Shown: one piece after another, positions 43,783-52,275 of the stretch
Layout of the letters: each line of letters starts with the position of its first letter
Numbering within the stretch: position 1 is the stretch's first letter
Assembly: GCA_945833885.1 (NCBI GenBank)
Contig: CAMAFY010000002.1
Location: 1 to 64,000 of the forward strand
Source of the DNA: an uncultured Bacteroidales bacterium
GTDB taxonomy: Bacteria > Bacteroidota > Bacteroidia > Bacteroidales > Bacteroidaceae
Direction: 5' to 3'
DNA length: 64,000 nucleotides
Made by a program: the position numbers and the translations under genes
Notes under the pieces: generated by a model
Seen by the model: the letters and a program-made list of their open reading frames with translations, nothing else
Told to the model about the DNA's origin: nothing
The model's database searches: none

Positions 43783-45681
43783 ATGTCACAAACCACATTT
43801 TCATCCCTTGGTCTGCGCGAGGAAATCCTGACTGCCATCTCCGAACTGGGTTATGAGGCCCCTATGCCGGTGCAAGAGGCGGTCATCCCCTATCTTTTGG
43901 GCGACCATAACGACGTGATTGCCCTTGCCCAGACCGGCACCGGCAAGACTGCCGCCTACGGACTTCCGGTCCTTCAGCGCGTCGACACCGAGAATCGTCT
44001 CACGCAGGCCATCATTCTATCCCCCACCCGCGAACTTTGTCTGCAGATCTGCGACGATTTGCGCGATTACAGCCGCTATCTTCCCGGCATGCACGTGGTG
44101 CCTGTCTATGGCGGTGCCAGCATCGAGGCGCAAATCCGCAGCCTTCGCAAGGGCGCACAGATAATAGTTGCCACACCGGGACGCCTTATCGACCTTATGA
44201 ACCGCGGCGTCGCGCAACTCGATCACGTGGAGAACGTTGTCCTCGATGAGGCGGACGAGATGCTGAATATGGGCTTTTCCGAGAGCATTGATGAGATCCT
44301 TGCGGGCGTTCCTGCCGACCGTAACACCCTGTTGTTCTCGGCAACGATGGGTCCGGAGATTGAAAGAATCGCCAAAAGTTACCTGCACGACTATAAGGAA
44401 ATTGTGATTGGCTCGCGCAATGAAGGCGCGGAACACGTCAATCATGTCTACTATCTCGTCAAGGCTCAGGACAAATATGCTGCCTTAAAGCGGGTAGTCG
44501 ACTACTATCCCCGCATATATGCCATCATCTTCTGCCGCACCCGTATGGAGACACAGGAGGTGGCCGACCACCTGATCCGCGACGGTTACAATGCCGAAGC
44601 CCTGCACGGCGACCTTGCACAAGCCCAGCGCGACCTGACCATGCAGAAGTTCCGCCAGCACCGGACGCAGTTCCTTGTCGCTACGGATGTTGCGGCGCGA
44701 GGCCTCGATGTCGACGATTTGACCCACGTCATCAACTATGGTCTCCCCGATGACATTGAAAGTTACATCCACCGTTCCGGAAGAACGGGGCGTGCCGGCA
44801 AGCGCGGAACGAGCATAAGCATTGTGCATATCCGCGAAAAGGCCAAGATCCGTGCCATCGAGCGCGTCATTTTCACCGCCGAGAACAGCGACCGCCACTT
44901 CGAAAGTGCGCAACTTCCCGAGCCGGAAGAGATATGTACGAAGCAACTTTACCATGTTATCGACCAATTAGAGCACGTTGAGGTCGACGAAGATCAGATA
45001 GCCGCCTTCCTTCCTGAGGTAAATCGCAAGTTGGCATGGCTCTCTCGCGAGGACCTTATCAAGCGCATTGTCACGGCGGAGTTCGGACGTTTCCTCCAAT
45101 ACTACGCCAATGCTCCCGAAATCATCCAACCTTCCGACCGCCCGCAGCGCGAAACCTCGGGCAAAGACAAGGGAAAGCGCCGTGGCGATGCCGCACGCGG
45201 CGAGAAAACACCCCATGTCGCCGAGGAGGGTTACCGCCGTCTCTTCATCAATCGTGGAAAGCGCGACCATTTCTATGCCCGTGAAATCATCAACATTGTC
45301 AACCGTTACGTCAAGGGAAAGGTGGAAATCGGACGCATCGACCTCCTGCCTTCCATCGCCTTTTTCGAGGTCCCCGAGGAGGATGCCGAGGAGGTTATCC
45401 GCATGATGGCCAAGGCAAAGGCTGGCGATCGTCGTGTGGTTGTCGACTGGGCCGACCGCGAGGATGGCACCGATTCCCCGTCCCGTCCTGCCCGACGTTC
45501 CGGACGTGGCGACCGCGATGACGAACATTCACGGCGTCCTTCGCGCACCGACCGCGGCGAACGTCCGCAAGGCCGGCGTAAGGAGAAGGGCGAACGTGGA
45601 GAAAAAGCCCCGCATTCCGGAAAGCAAACCCGCAAGGGACAGAAGTACGGCAAGACGGATTGGAAGAAATTCTTCGAATGA
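43783..45681 (+). CDS. DEAD-box ATP-dependent RNA helicase (DeaD/CsdA type) with DbpA-like RNA-binding domain
   Basis: 632 residues from the ATG at 43783. Walker A AQTGTGKT at 49-56, DEAD at 155-158, SAT at 186-188 and HRSGRTGR at 330-337. After the helicase core there is a linker, then a DbpA RNA-binding domain (RRLFINRGKRDHFYAREIINIVNRYVKGKVEIGRIDLL). A long basic tail rich in Arg, Gly and Lys follows. Likely roles are ribosome assembly and mRNA turnover at low temperature. The frame is open upstream to 43405, but that part is translated array sequence. Confidence 0.93.
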   Translation: MSQTTFSSLGLREEILTAISELGYEAPMPVQEAVIPYLLGDHNDVIALAQTGTGKTAAYGLPVLQRVDTENRLTQAIILSPTRELCLQICDDLRDYSRYLPGMHVVPVYGGASIEAQIRSLRKGAQIIVATPGRLIDLMNRGVAQLDHVENVVLDEADEMLNMGFSESIDEILAGVPADRNTLLFSATMGPEIERIAKSYLHDYKEIVIGSRNEGAEHVNHVYYLVKAQDKYAALKRVVDYYPRIYAIIFCRTRMETQEVADHLIRDGYNAEALHGDLAQAQRDLTMQKFRQHRTQFLVATDVAARGLDVDDLTHVINYGLPDDIESYIHRSGRTGRAGKRGTSISIVHIREKAKIRAIERVIFTAENSDRHFESAQLPEPEEICTKQLYHVIDQLEHVEVDEDQIAAFLPEVNRKLAWLSREDLIKRIVTAEFGRFLQYYANAPEIIQPSDRPQRETSGKDKGKRRGDAARGEKTPHVAEEGYRRLFINRGKRDHFYAREIINIVNRYVKGKVEIGRIDLLPSIAFFEVPEEDAEEVIRMMAKAKAGDRRVVVDWADREDGTDSPSRPARRSGRGDRDDEHSRRPSRTDRGERPQGRRKEKGERGEKAPHSGKQTRKGQKYGKTDWKKFFE

Positions 45682-45737
45682 ATTTATTGCGCTTTATCGG
45701 CTTCCTACCTGGTATACATTGACCTTTTGATCCGGAT

Positions 45738-45801
45738 GCTACAATAAAAGTCCGCTAAGGCTACAATATAAAGGTCCAAGCACAACAATGAAAGGGGGCG
45801 G
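45738..45801. repeat. Short 22-bp periodic array, three units
   Basis: GCTACAATAAAAGTCC at 45738, GCTACAATATAAAGGTCC at 45760 and a weaker CACAACAATGAAAGGGGG at 45781. It lies 57 bp after the helicase stop. Confidence 0.65.
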
Positions 45802-46001
45802 AGGTGACGGATAGAATCCACCTGATAAAACAGATGTCAGCGCGAGAAATGCCGGACATCTGATCACCGATACCCACGCACGTTTTCGCTAAGCCAAATG
45901 AACAGAACGGGAACATCTGAGAGATGTTTACGTTTTGCCATGGTGAGAAAACGAAAGATGAAATCCAACCTATACTTATACACCAATAGTGTTTCCCGAA
46001 T

Positions 46002-46197
46002 GTCTGCGCTTTCTCGTAGGGAATGCCCTTCTTCTCGTCTGGGAAAGTCTTTTTCTCACCTGAAAAAGTCTTCTTCCTGCCTTGGAAAGTTCCTTTTCCC
46101 GTTAGAGATACTCCCGCTTCCCGCCTTGGAAAGTTCCGTTTTCCATCTGGAAAAGTTCCTCTCCCGCCCGGGAAAGTCCGTACGTTTCGGAAACCCA
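46002..46197. repeat. 22-bp periodic array, nine units, directly upstream of the 1,189-residue secreted protein
   Basis: Units begin at 46002, 46025, 46047, 46068, 46089, 46111, 46133, 46155 and 46176 (21-23 bp). The core is GTTCCTTTTCCC with a CTTGGAAA ending (CTGGGAAA, CTGAAAAA, CTTGGAAA, CTTGGAAA, CTGGAAAA, CCGGGAAA). It ends 16 bp before the start codon at 46214, so it must lie in the promoter or leader of that gene. The 532-bp gap also holds the short array at 45738. Confidence 0.88.
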
Positions 46198-46213
46198 ATA
46201 CAAAAACAACACG

Positions 46214-49200
46214 ATGAATCACTTGACAAAACTTGCTTTCAGCGCGCTCTTTGCCGTTGCAGGCAGCGCATCGGCTGCGGTTTCTTCGGCCTCCGTTAGT
46301 GTCGACGACCGTCTTCCGCAGCGTCTGACAGCGTCGTCCCCCTTCGAGCGGACGGCTCTTTTGCAGCGCGAACACCATGCCCGGATGGCAGCATCCAAAG
46401 GTATCAGTGCCCTACATGCCGCAACCATGCAGGGCGAAGGCATGGACGCTTTCGATGACTTCGGATGGATGACCGCTCCGGACGGCGATGTCTGGTACTA
46501 CGCCATCAACCTTCGACGCACCGACCTCAATGCCGACAATCCCAGTGCCACGTACAAGGACTACACCATCACCGGCTTTTCGCTCACCGTCTACGATGGC
46601 AACGCCAACATCATCGGCAAGGTGAATGCTGAAATTCCCCTCCTCGAGGATGAAATCCGCATCGCCCAACTCGATGTTTCCGACATTGTCACCCGGAAGT
46701 TCTTCAATCTCGACAACAGTTACGAGGTCATGGTGATGGTCAATGCCAACACTACGAAGTACGTCAACAATGTCCGCACCTACGCTTTCAGCCTTACCGA
46801 TGACGACAGTACGGTGTCTGAGCCCGTCACCACGATGGATGGCATGATGGTGGCCAGCATCGATGCCTCCTTGGACCAATGGTCGGAGAGTTTCTTCCTC
46901 ATCTTCGACCAGGAAGGTTACGCCGCTTCCGACGGCACTTTCGTGCCCGCTTCCGAAGGAACTTCCGCCGACGGTGTGTCCGGACAGCGTTTCACCATCT
47001 ACAAAAAGGCGGGATATTCCACACCACCTGCCGAAATCGCCTACCTCGACGTCACGGATGATGAGGCGAACTACAACGATGGTCTCCCCATTCTTGTGCG
47101 CAAAAAGGACAAGACCCTCTATATCGCCAAGACGGGATACGAGAAACCTTTCCTGCTCGACCCCTACGATTATGAGAACATGACCATCACTCCCGACAAC
47201 CATTTCTTCGTTTCCCTTTACAGTCTGCCGCTGTCCACCTACGGCACGCCCACGCTTTCGCCCGTCTCCACCACGCGTGTGCCGGTGGAGGCCAGCACCG
47301 ACGAGGACGTTCCCCTGAGGTTCTATGGTGTCGGAAACCTCGGTTACATGGACGATATGGAGATTTCCGATGACGGAACACCGCAGTATGTCGTCACTTT
47401 CAGCGACTATCACATCTCCACCGACGGCAGTTTCTATTCCTATTATACCTATGATGCCGAGGGAAACCTCACCGCCACCATCTTCGAGAATGCCGAGGGT
47501 CGCGTGTCGATGAGCGATGTTCCCGGATGCCCCTCGCAGGAACTTTTCCTCACACGTTCCACAGACGACGTCTATACCTTCAACTTTGTCGACATGGACA
47601 CCTACAAGACCGTCCTCAGCATGCCCGCCGCCTTCGGTGAAAACACGCTGACCACGGCGATAGACCGCGTGCCCACCGCCGACGGAAGTTACGAATATGC
47701 CGTAAGAATGGGCGTGACGGAACTCAATTCCGACGGACATCTCTGCGAATGTATCAACTGGTTCCGCCCCGATGGCTCGTTCTCCCGCCAGCGTCTGCTG
47801 TATCTTGGCAGCGATGTGGCGATGGCTGTCCCCAACATCACCGGACAAACCCTCAACCCCTTCTTCGTAAACACCGACGATCAGCGCGAATATCTCTTCC
47901 TCGTGCAGCGCTATACCGGCGTATCTTCCAAGACCCACACCGAACTTCTTGTGCTCAACGATGCCAACGATACCGTACTTCAGGTGTCGCCCGGCGAGGG
48001 TGAGGGCACCATTTCGCGGGTGTGGACCTTCGGCGATGGCGCGGCTGCGAACATGGTCATCGTATATCGCAATGCCGATTCCGAGCAGTATCGTGCCGAA
48101 ATCCTCCCTCTTCCCCTCACCTCTTTCGCGGGGGGCTCGGGTACGGAGTCCGATCCTTACCTCGTCGCCACAGCAGGTGACTTGCAGCAAATGCAGAACA
48201 ATCCTACGGCACACTACCGCCTTGCTTGCGACATCGACGCCACTCCTGCCTGCATCAAGGGCAGTGGAGCGGAGTTTTCGGGAACCTTTGACGGTAATCA
48301 TAAGGTGATTCAGAACCTCCGCATCACGGGCGACAACTGCAGTCTCTTTGGAACTGTCGTCGGAAACGCCGACGCCACGACCCCCCAGATTGCCGATTTC
48401 AGCGTTGTGAATGCCGCGCTTCTCCCCACATCGCAGAACACTTGCGCCCTGCTCGCGTCGTCGTCGCTGATGCACGTCGGCATAGAAAATGTCCACGTCT
48501 ACGGACTTCAGGTAGCCGATGATGCGTTCAACGGCAGTTTCGGTGGCCTTGTCGGCTCGGCAACGGTCTACACTTCCATCAAGGGCTGCAGCGTCAACGA
48601 TGCCGATGTGCGCCTTCCCAAGGCGTCGGTGGCTGGTGGTATTGCCGCACAACTCCGCACAACCTCCGAGGTCAAGGCGTGCAAGGTGTCCGGAAACTTC
48701 CAGGTTGCCAACACGTTGGGTGGCGTCGTCGGAGAAATCTACGAGAGTTCATCCCTCTGCTCCGTGACGGATTGCCATGTTTCTGCCGACCTTCAGGCGG
48801 AATATGCCGTGGGTGGCGTCGTCGGAAGCGACAATCACAACAACATCACCCACAATTATGCCGACGTTGCCTTGACCGCCACGGGCGGCGACAAGTGGAA
48901 CGGCGTCTGCATGGGCGGTGTTGTCGGTTCTCTCGACGCGGGAATGTCTGGCGGAGTGAAGGGGAATGTCGTCGCCCTCCGCGGATTCTCCTATGAGGAG
49001 TTCAGCGTTCCCGAGGGCGGTGCCGCGTATGTTTACGAGACGGTTCACCGTGTTGTCGGCAAAAGCACCTACAATGAGAGCGGAATGACGGCGGACAACG
49101 GCATCGCCGACAACCATGTTCTGGGCGATATTGCCGCTGTCAGCACCAAGGATGTCTATGCTGGAGCCTCCGGAGCCGAGGGCGCCGACCTCAGCAGTGC

Positions 49201-49783
49201 CGCGTTTACCGCCGACTTCCTCGAAACGCTGGGCTACGCCTTCGGTAACGAGACGGCGAAACCTTGGACCTTCACCGCCGCTCCCGCCCTCTATTTCGAG
49301 GGTGTTGTGCAGGGCCTGATGCCTGCCGAGCGCACGGTTGAGGTGGAGGAGGGCAGCACCGGCCACCTCTCATTCCTCTGTGCCGGCGGTACGGGTGACG
49401 ACATTTCCATCGAAATCCCCGAAAACGCCTGCATCGAAGTGAACTACACTTCCACCGAGGGTGCCGCCCGTCTGCTCGTCTTCGACGCCGTTACGGCTGG
49501 TGAAGTGGTGGTCACCGCCACCTGTGGTGCCCTTTCCGCACAGTGCATCGTGCGTGTTACCGACAACCTGAAGACGGAGATTGCGGCAGTAAGCACCGAG
49601 GTCTCCACCCTGAAGGTCGGCTCCGGCAGCGTCGTGGCCGGCACTGATGCCCCCATTGCCCTGTACGATGCCTCCGGACGTCGCGTGGCAACGGGCGTAG
49701 GAAGCGTCAGCACGGCAAGCCTTTGCCCGGGCATCTACGTGGCAAAGAGCGGTGATGCCGCCGTCAAGTTCGTGGTGAAGTAA
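46214..49783 (+). CDS. Large secreted protein with GLUG-like repeats and C-terminal sorting-like domain
   Basis: 1,189 residues. Signal peptide (LAFSALFAVAGSASA). Residues about 60-630 are beta-rich, of unknown type. Residues about 640-950 carry repeats of the GLUG kind: GTESDPYLVATAGDLQQM, a FSGTFDGNHKVIQNLRITGD segment, then repeated GGLVGS, GGVVGE and GGVVGS motifs. The C-terminus (APIALYDASGRRVATGVGS ... PGIYVAKSGDAAVKFVVK) is the sorting-like domain of secreted Bacteroidales proteins. GLUG regions occur in adhesins and IgA-protease-like proteins; no protease motif was seen. The start lies just after a periodic array. Confidence 0.75.
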   Translation: MNHLTKLAFSALFAVAGSASAAVSSASVSVDDRLPQRLTASSPFERTALLQREHHARMAASKGISALHAATMQGEGMDAFDDFGWMTAPDGDVWYYAINLRRTDLNADNPSATYKDYTITGFSLTVYDGNANIIGKVNAEIPLLEDEIRIAQLDVSDIVTRKFFNLDNSYEVMVMVNANTTKYVNNVRTYAFSLTDDDSTVSEPVTTMDGMMVASIDASLDQWSESFFLIFDQEGYAASDGTFVPASEGTSADGVSGQRFTIYKKAGYSTPPAEIAYLDVTDDEANYNDGLPILVRKKDKTLYIAKTGYEKPFLLDPYDYENMTITPDNHFFVSLYSLPLSTYGTPTLSPVSTTRVPVEASTDEDVPLRFYGVGNLGYMDDMEISDDGTPQYVVTFSDYHISTDGSFYSYYTYDAEGNLTATIFENAEGRVSMSDVPGCPSQELFLTRSTDDVYTFNFVDMDTYKTVLSMPAAFGENTLTTAIDRVPTADGSYEYAVRMGVTELNSDGHLCECINWFRPDGSFSRQRLLYLGSDVAMAVPNITGQTLNPFFVNTDDQREYLFLVQRYTGVSSKTHTELLVLNDANDTVLQVSPGEGEGTISRVWTFGDGAAANMVIVYRNADSEQYRAEILPLPLTSFAGGSGTESDPYLVATAGDLQQMQNNPTAHYRLACDIDATPACIKGSGAEFSGTFDGNHKVIQNLRITGDNCSLFGTVVGNADATTPQIADFSVVNAALLPTSQNTCALLASSSLMHVGIENVHVYGLQVADDAFNGSFGGLVGSATVYTSIKGCSVNDADVRLPKASVAGGIAAQLRTTSEVKACKVSGNFQVANTLGGVVGEIYESSSLCSVTDCHVSADLQAEYAVGGVVGSDNHNNITHNYADVALTATGGDKWNGVCMGGVVGSLDAGMSGGVKGNVVALRGFSYEEFSVPEGGAAYVYETVHRVVGKSTYNESGMTADNGIADNHVLGDIAAVSTKDVYAGASGAEGADLSSAAFTADFLETLGYAFGNETAKPWTFTAAPALYFEGVVQGLMPAERTVEVEEGSTGHLSFLCAGGTGDDISIEIPENACIEVNYTSTEGAARLLVFDAVTAGEVVVTATCGALSAQCIVRVTDNLKTEIAAVSTEVSTLKVGSGSVVAGTDAPIALYDASGRRVATGVGSVSTASLCPGIYVAKSGDAAVKFVVK

Positions 49784-49939
49784 TGCCAATGTCTGCTTTC
49801 TTCCATCCCTTATCCTGGGAACAGGATGAAATCCGACAATTAGTTTGGCATGAGCCGTCTGACGGGAATCATACCAACATCCATGGTCAATAACTGCAAC
49901 GGTTGTAAAAACTAATTGTTGAACCCTGGTTAGACTTTG

Positions 49940-49980
49940 AAGGGTGCCGTACTTTCTGTCCGAAGGTGCGGCACCCTTTT
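49940..49980 (+). terminator. Terminator downstream of the GLUG-like protein gene
   Basis: Ten-base stem AAGGGTGCCG/CGGCACCCTT followed by a T tract, 157 bp after the stop codon. Confidence 0.75.
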
Positions 49981-49999
49981 GTATGTTCGTTCGGATGGC

Positions 50000-50110
50000 A
50001 TTGAAGGTGATGCGGAAATATTTTGGAGATGTCACGGGAGTTTTTAGGAGATGCCATGGAAACGTTTTGGAGATATTATGGGAATGTTCAGAAGATGCCA
50101 CGGGAAATGT
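50000..50110. repeat. 22-bp periodic array, five units
   Basis: Units begin at 50000, 50022, 50044, 50066 and 50088. The core is TTTGGAGATGCCACGGGAAA (seen as GGAGATGTCACGGGA, GGAGATGCCATGGAAA, GGAGATATTATGGGAA and GAAGATGCCACGGGAAA). It is followed directly by the 81-bp element. Confidence 0.88.
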
Positions 50111-50122
50111 TTGTCGGAAACA

Positions 50123-50203
50123 TTGCACACTCCCTTCTTTTTCCCTTGTTTTCGAGGTGCGGAACGGCTTCCGTCCGGCACGGAAACCTTCAAGAATTTT
50201 GAC
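50123..50203. repeat. Dispersed 81-bp element, copy 2
   Basis: Begins TTGCACACTCCC and ends ACCTTCAAGAATTTTGAC, the same length and the same ends as 11302-11382. The middle contains an imperfect hairpin around GTGCGGAACGG. Short fragments of the left end also occur near 11816 and 50643. Confidence 0.6.
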
Positions 50204-50340
50204 ATGCCTCCACGCCCCTGAAATATGCATCTTCTCCTTTTTTCGCGCCCTTTCGCGCCCTTTTTCCGCTTGACCCTTCCCCTTTTCTGTCCCGAAATGC
50301 CGCGTTTCTCATGGGCCGTGGCGCTGGAAACGGCGGAAAA

Positions 50341-50494
50341 CGCGTGCGGAAACGGTGGAAAACCACCGCAGATGCCATCCGGAACCTCCGCACTTTCATT
50401 TTGAAACCTCCGATGTTTGCGTCTGAAACCTCTGATGTTTGCACCTGAAACTTCCGATGTTTGCGCCCGAAACTTCCGCACTTCCCGCAAATCC
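50341..50494. repeat. 22-bp periodic array, seven units, CGGCACTTT family
   Basis: Units of exactly 22 bp begin at 50341, 50363, 50385, 50407, 50429, 50451 and 50473. Cores CCTCCGCACTTT, CCTCCGATGTTTG, CCTCTGATGTTTG, CTTCCGATGTTTG and CTTCCGCACTTC, four of them closing with GAAA. Among the best-preserved examples. Confidence 0.92.
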
Positions 50495-51076
50495 CTGCGG
50501 AATTGAGTGTGAAAAGGGCGCGTCGGCAGATGGGCATTTTTTCGGACCGGCGGACGCGATGCTGGGTTCCGGAGCCCTTCTCAGCGCGTTTGCGACGCGT
50601 TTTCTGCGGGTGGAAAGGGCGGAAATCTCCACTCCCCGAAAATTGCACACCTGCCTTTTCGCGTTGCCGTTGCCGCCATCGTGGTGCCACCCTCCCCACT
50701 TATCTTCCTTGCGTTTCCGCCCTCCCCCGGTTTGTTTCCAATCTTCCCCCAATCACCCTTCCCGCCCTCCTTCTGTGCTTTCCCCGCCTTCCCCCTATCC
50801 CCTTCCGACCCTCTCCCCCTTGCGTTTCCGTCCTTTCCTGCCGCAATGCCCCTGCCGCTTTTCGCAAATTCCCGATGTCCGGACGGGCAACAGTCGCGGA
50901 GTGAGGGAGGAACAAAGGGCGAAAAGCCCTGAGGGAGCGGAGGTTACGGGTTGCCGGATGCCCGCTTCCGTGTGCGTTTTACCGCATTTTTTTTGCCGTA
51001 AATCAGTAATAAAAACCTGCCTTTTCGTCCATTGTCGGAGAAAAATGGGTGAAAATATTCAATTTATGCTGATATT

Positions 51077-51109
51077 TTTGCGGTTAATACAAAAAAAATC
51101 ATAATTTTG
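51077..51109 (+). promoter_or_regulatory. Promoter of the outer-membrane barrel gene at 51285
   Basis: TTTG at 51077-51080, a 21-bp gap and TAATTTTG at 51102-51109. It gives a leader of about 170 bases. Confidence 0.75.
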
Positions 51110-51190
51110 CGCCATTAAAGATGTGCGTAATCGCCGAAAAAGCGTTGAAACAGAAAGGCAAAAGACCTCAACACAAGCACCAGAATGACG

Positions 51191-51227
51191 CAACGTTCCC
51201 GCTATTCTTTATAGTGGAGAAACGTTG
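51191..51227 (+). other. Hairpin in the leader of the barrel gene
   Basis: Outer stem CAACGTT/AACGTTG and inner stem CGCTAT/ATAGTG (one G-T pair) within the 170-base leader, 57 bases before the start codon. It may control translation or mRNA stability. Confidence 0.5.
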
Positions 51228-51284
51228 AAGATTACAGAATATTCAAAACTTTTCAAACAGAACAAACCTTTTTCCCGTTTATAG

Positions 51285-52109
51285 ATGAAATTCTCCTCTC
51301 TTCGAAACCTCGTAATATCCCTGGCAATGGCTCTACCAATGACATCGATGGCGCAGAGCATTTTCGTCAAAGCCGGCGGCGGACTCTCCAGCCAATGGGG
51401 AGCCTCGGGCGTCGTGGCTGCGGGAAAAATAGCCTTGGGCTACGAATATGAGTTCGGACAGACCCTTGCCATCGCTCCCAGCATCGGATTCACCACACGC
51501 GGATGGCAGGTGGAAGACGTGCAGACACCGGACATGCTCTTCGACGAGGCGGGAAATATGCTCGACGCTGACGGAAATGTCACCACCAATCCCGGCGAAC
51601 AGGCACAGCGTTTCCTGATGGATGCCGACGGACGGCCCGTGACTCCGCTTTACAGCATGATGCATCGGACCTACACGACCAACTATCTGCAACTCGATGT
51701 GCCGCTCAATTACTATTTCCGCCTTGGTGTACACCATTATGTGGTCGCCACTGCCGGTGTCTGGGGCGCCGTAGGTATAGCGGGAAAGCGGAAGACCGAG
51801 GGCGACGGATACGCCTCGGGTGGTAGGAAAATCAAATACACCGATGCCGTATTCTCGCTCGACGGGGCGCACCGCTTCGATGCCGGCGTGAAGATAGGCG
51901 CAGGATACCAGTTCCCTTCGAGCCTCACGCTCAATGCGGAATGCGAGGTCGGACTCGTGCCGACCAATGCCAAGGGCGTGCGTCCCGAGGGAATGGACCC
52001 CACGCTCTTCGTCGTCCGCGACCCCTTTGCCGGACGTTCGGGACGGACATTCTCCTTCACCATCACCGTAGCCTACAAACTCAACAAGAGCAAGTGGCGC
52101 CCGGAATGA
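51285..52109 (+). CDS. Outer-membrane beta-barrel protein (PorT-like)
   Basis: 274 residues. Signal peptide MKFSSLRNLVISLAMALPMTSMA, then amphipathic strands (FVKAGGGLSSQWG, GKIALGYEYEF, LAIAPSIGFTTRGW, YLQLDVPLNYYFRLG, YVVATAGVWGAVGIAG, KIGAGYQF, SFTITVAYKLN), the layout of small barrels annotated as PorT-type or outer-membrane beta-barrel family proteins. The substrate or partner is unknown. It has its own promoter and a long structured leader. Confidence 0.8.
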   Translation: MKFSSLRNLVISLAMALPMTSMAQSIFVKAGGGLSSQWGASGVVAAGKIALGYEYEFGQTLAIAPSIGFTTRGWQVEDVQTPDMLFDEAGNMLDADGNVTTNPGEQAQRFLMDADGRPVTPLYSMMHRTYTTNYLQLDVPLNYYFRLGVHHYVVATAGVWGAVGIAGKRKTEGDGYASGGRKIKYTDAVFSLDGAHRFDAGVKIGAGYQFPSSLTLNAECEVGLVPTNAKGVRPEGMDPTLFVVRDPFAGRSGRTFSFTITVAYKLNKSKWRPE

Positions 52110-52239
52110 GGCGGAACGCGGCGGAGGACGGCAGAATGCCTGACGGCATGGATGGAAACGTACGACGACGGACGGGGAAAAACCGCAACAGAAAGGCGGG
52201 AAACAGCGTCCCTTTACGCGCGGAAAACTTAATATTTAC
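52108..52239. repeat. 22-bp periodic array, six units, starting in the stop codon of the barrel gene
   Basis: Segments of exactly 22 bp from 52108. Each has a GGAAA-like core at the same phase (GCGGAACG, GCAGAATG, GGAAACGT, GGGAAAAAC, GGGAAACAG, GCGGAAAAC). The first unit includes part of the TGA stop (52107-52109), and the last ends 36 bp before the next start. Confidence 0.6.
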
Positions 52240-52275
52240 AGATTACCCACTCATTAACCAATTCTATATCGACAA

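Larger units (their letters stand above)
49784..51284. other. 1.5-kb gene-free region with two arrays and an 81-bp element
   Basis: Holds a terminator (49940-49980), an array (50000-50110), an 81-bp element (50123-50203), a second array (50341-50494), and the promoter and leader of the gene at 51285. Between 50500 and 51060 the sequence is C/T-rich on the plus strand and I see no gene; open frames there give Pro/Ser/Arg-rich translations. Confidence 0.65.

Noticed and set aside
46412-48652. 746-codon open frame antisense to the secreted GLUG-like protein
   Set aside because: Long antisense frames are expected in this GC-rich codon pattern; the sense gene has a signal peptide and domains, the antisense does not.
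50190-50699. 169-codon open frame on the minus strand
   Set aside because: Crosses an array and the C/T-rich region; Arg/Lys/Phe-rich translation with no domain.
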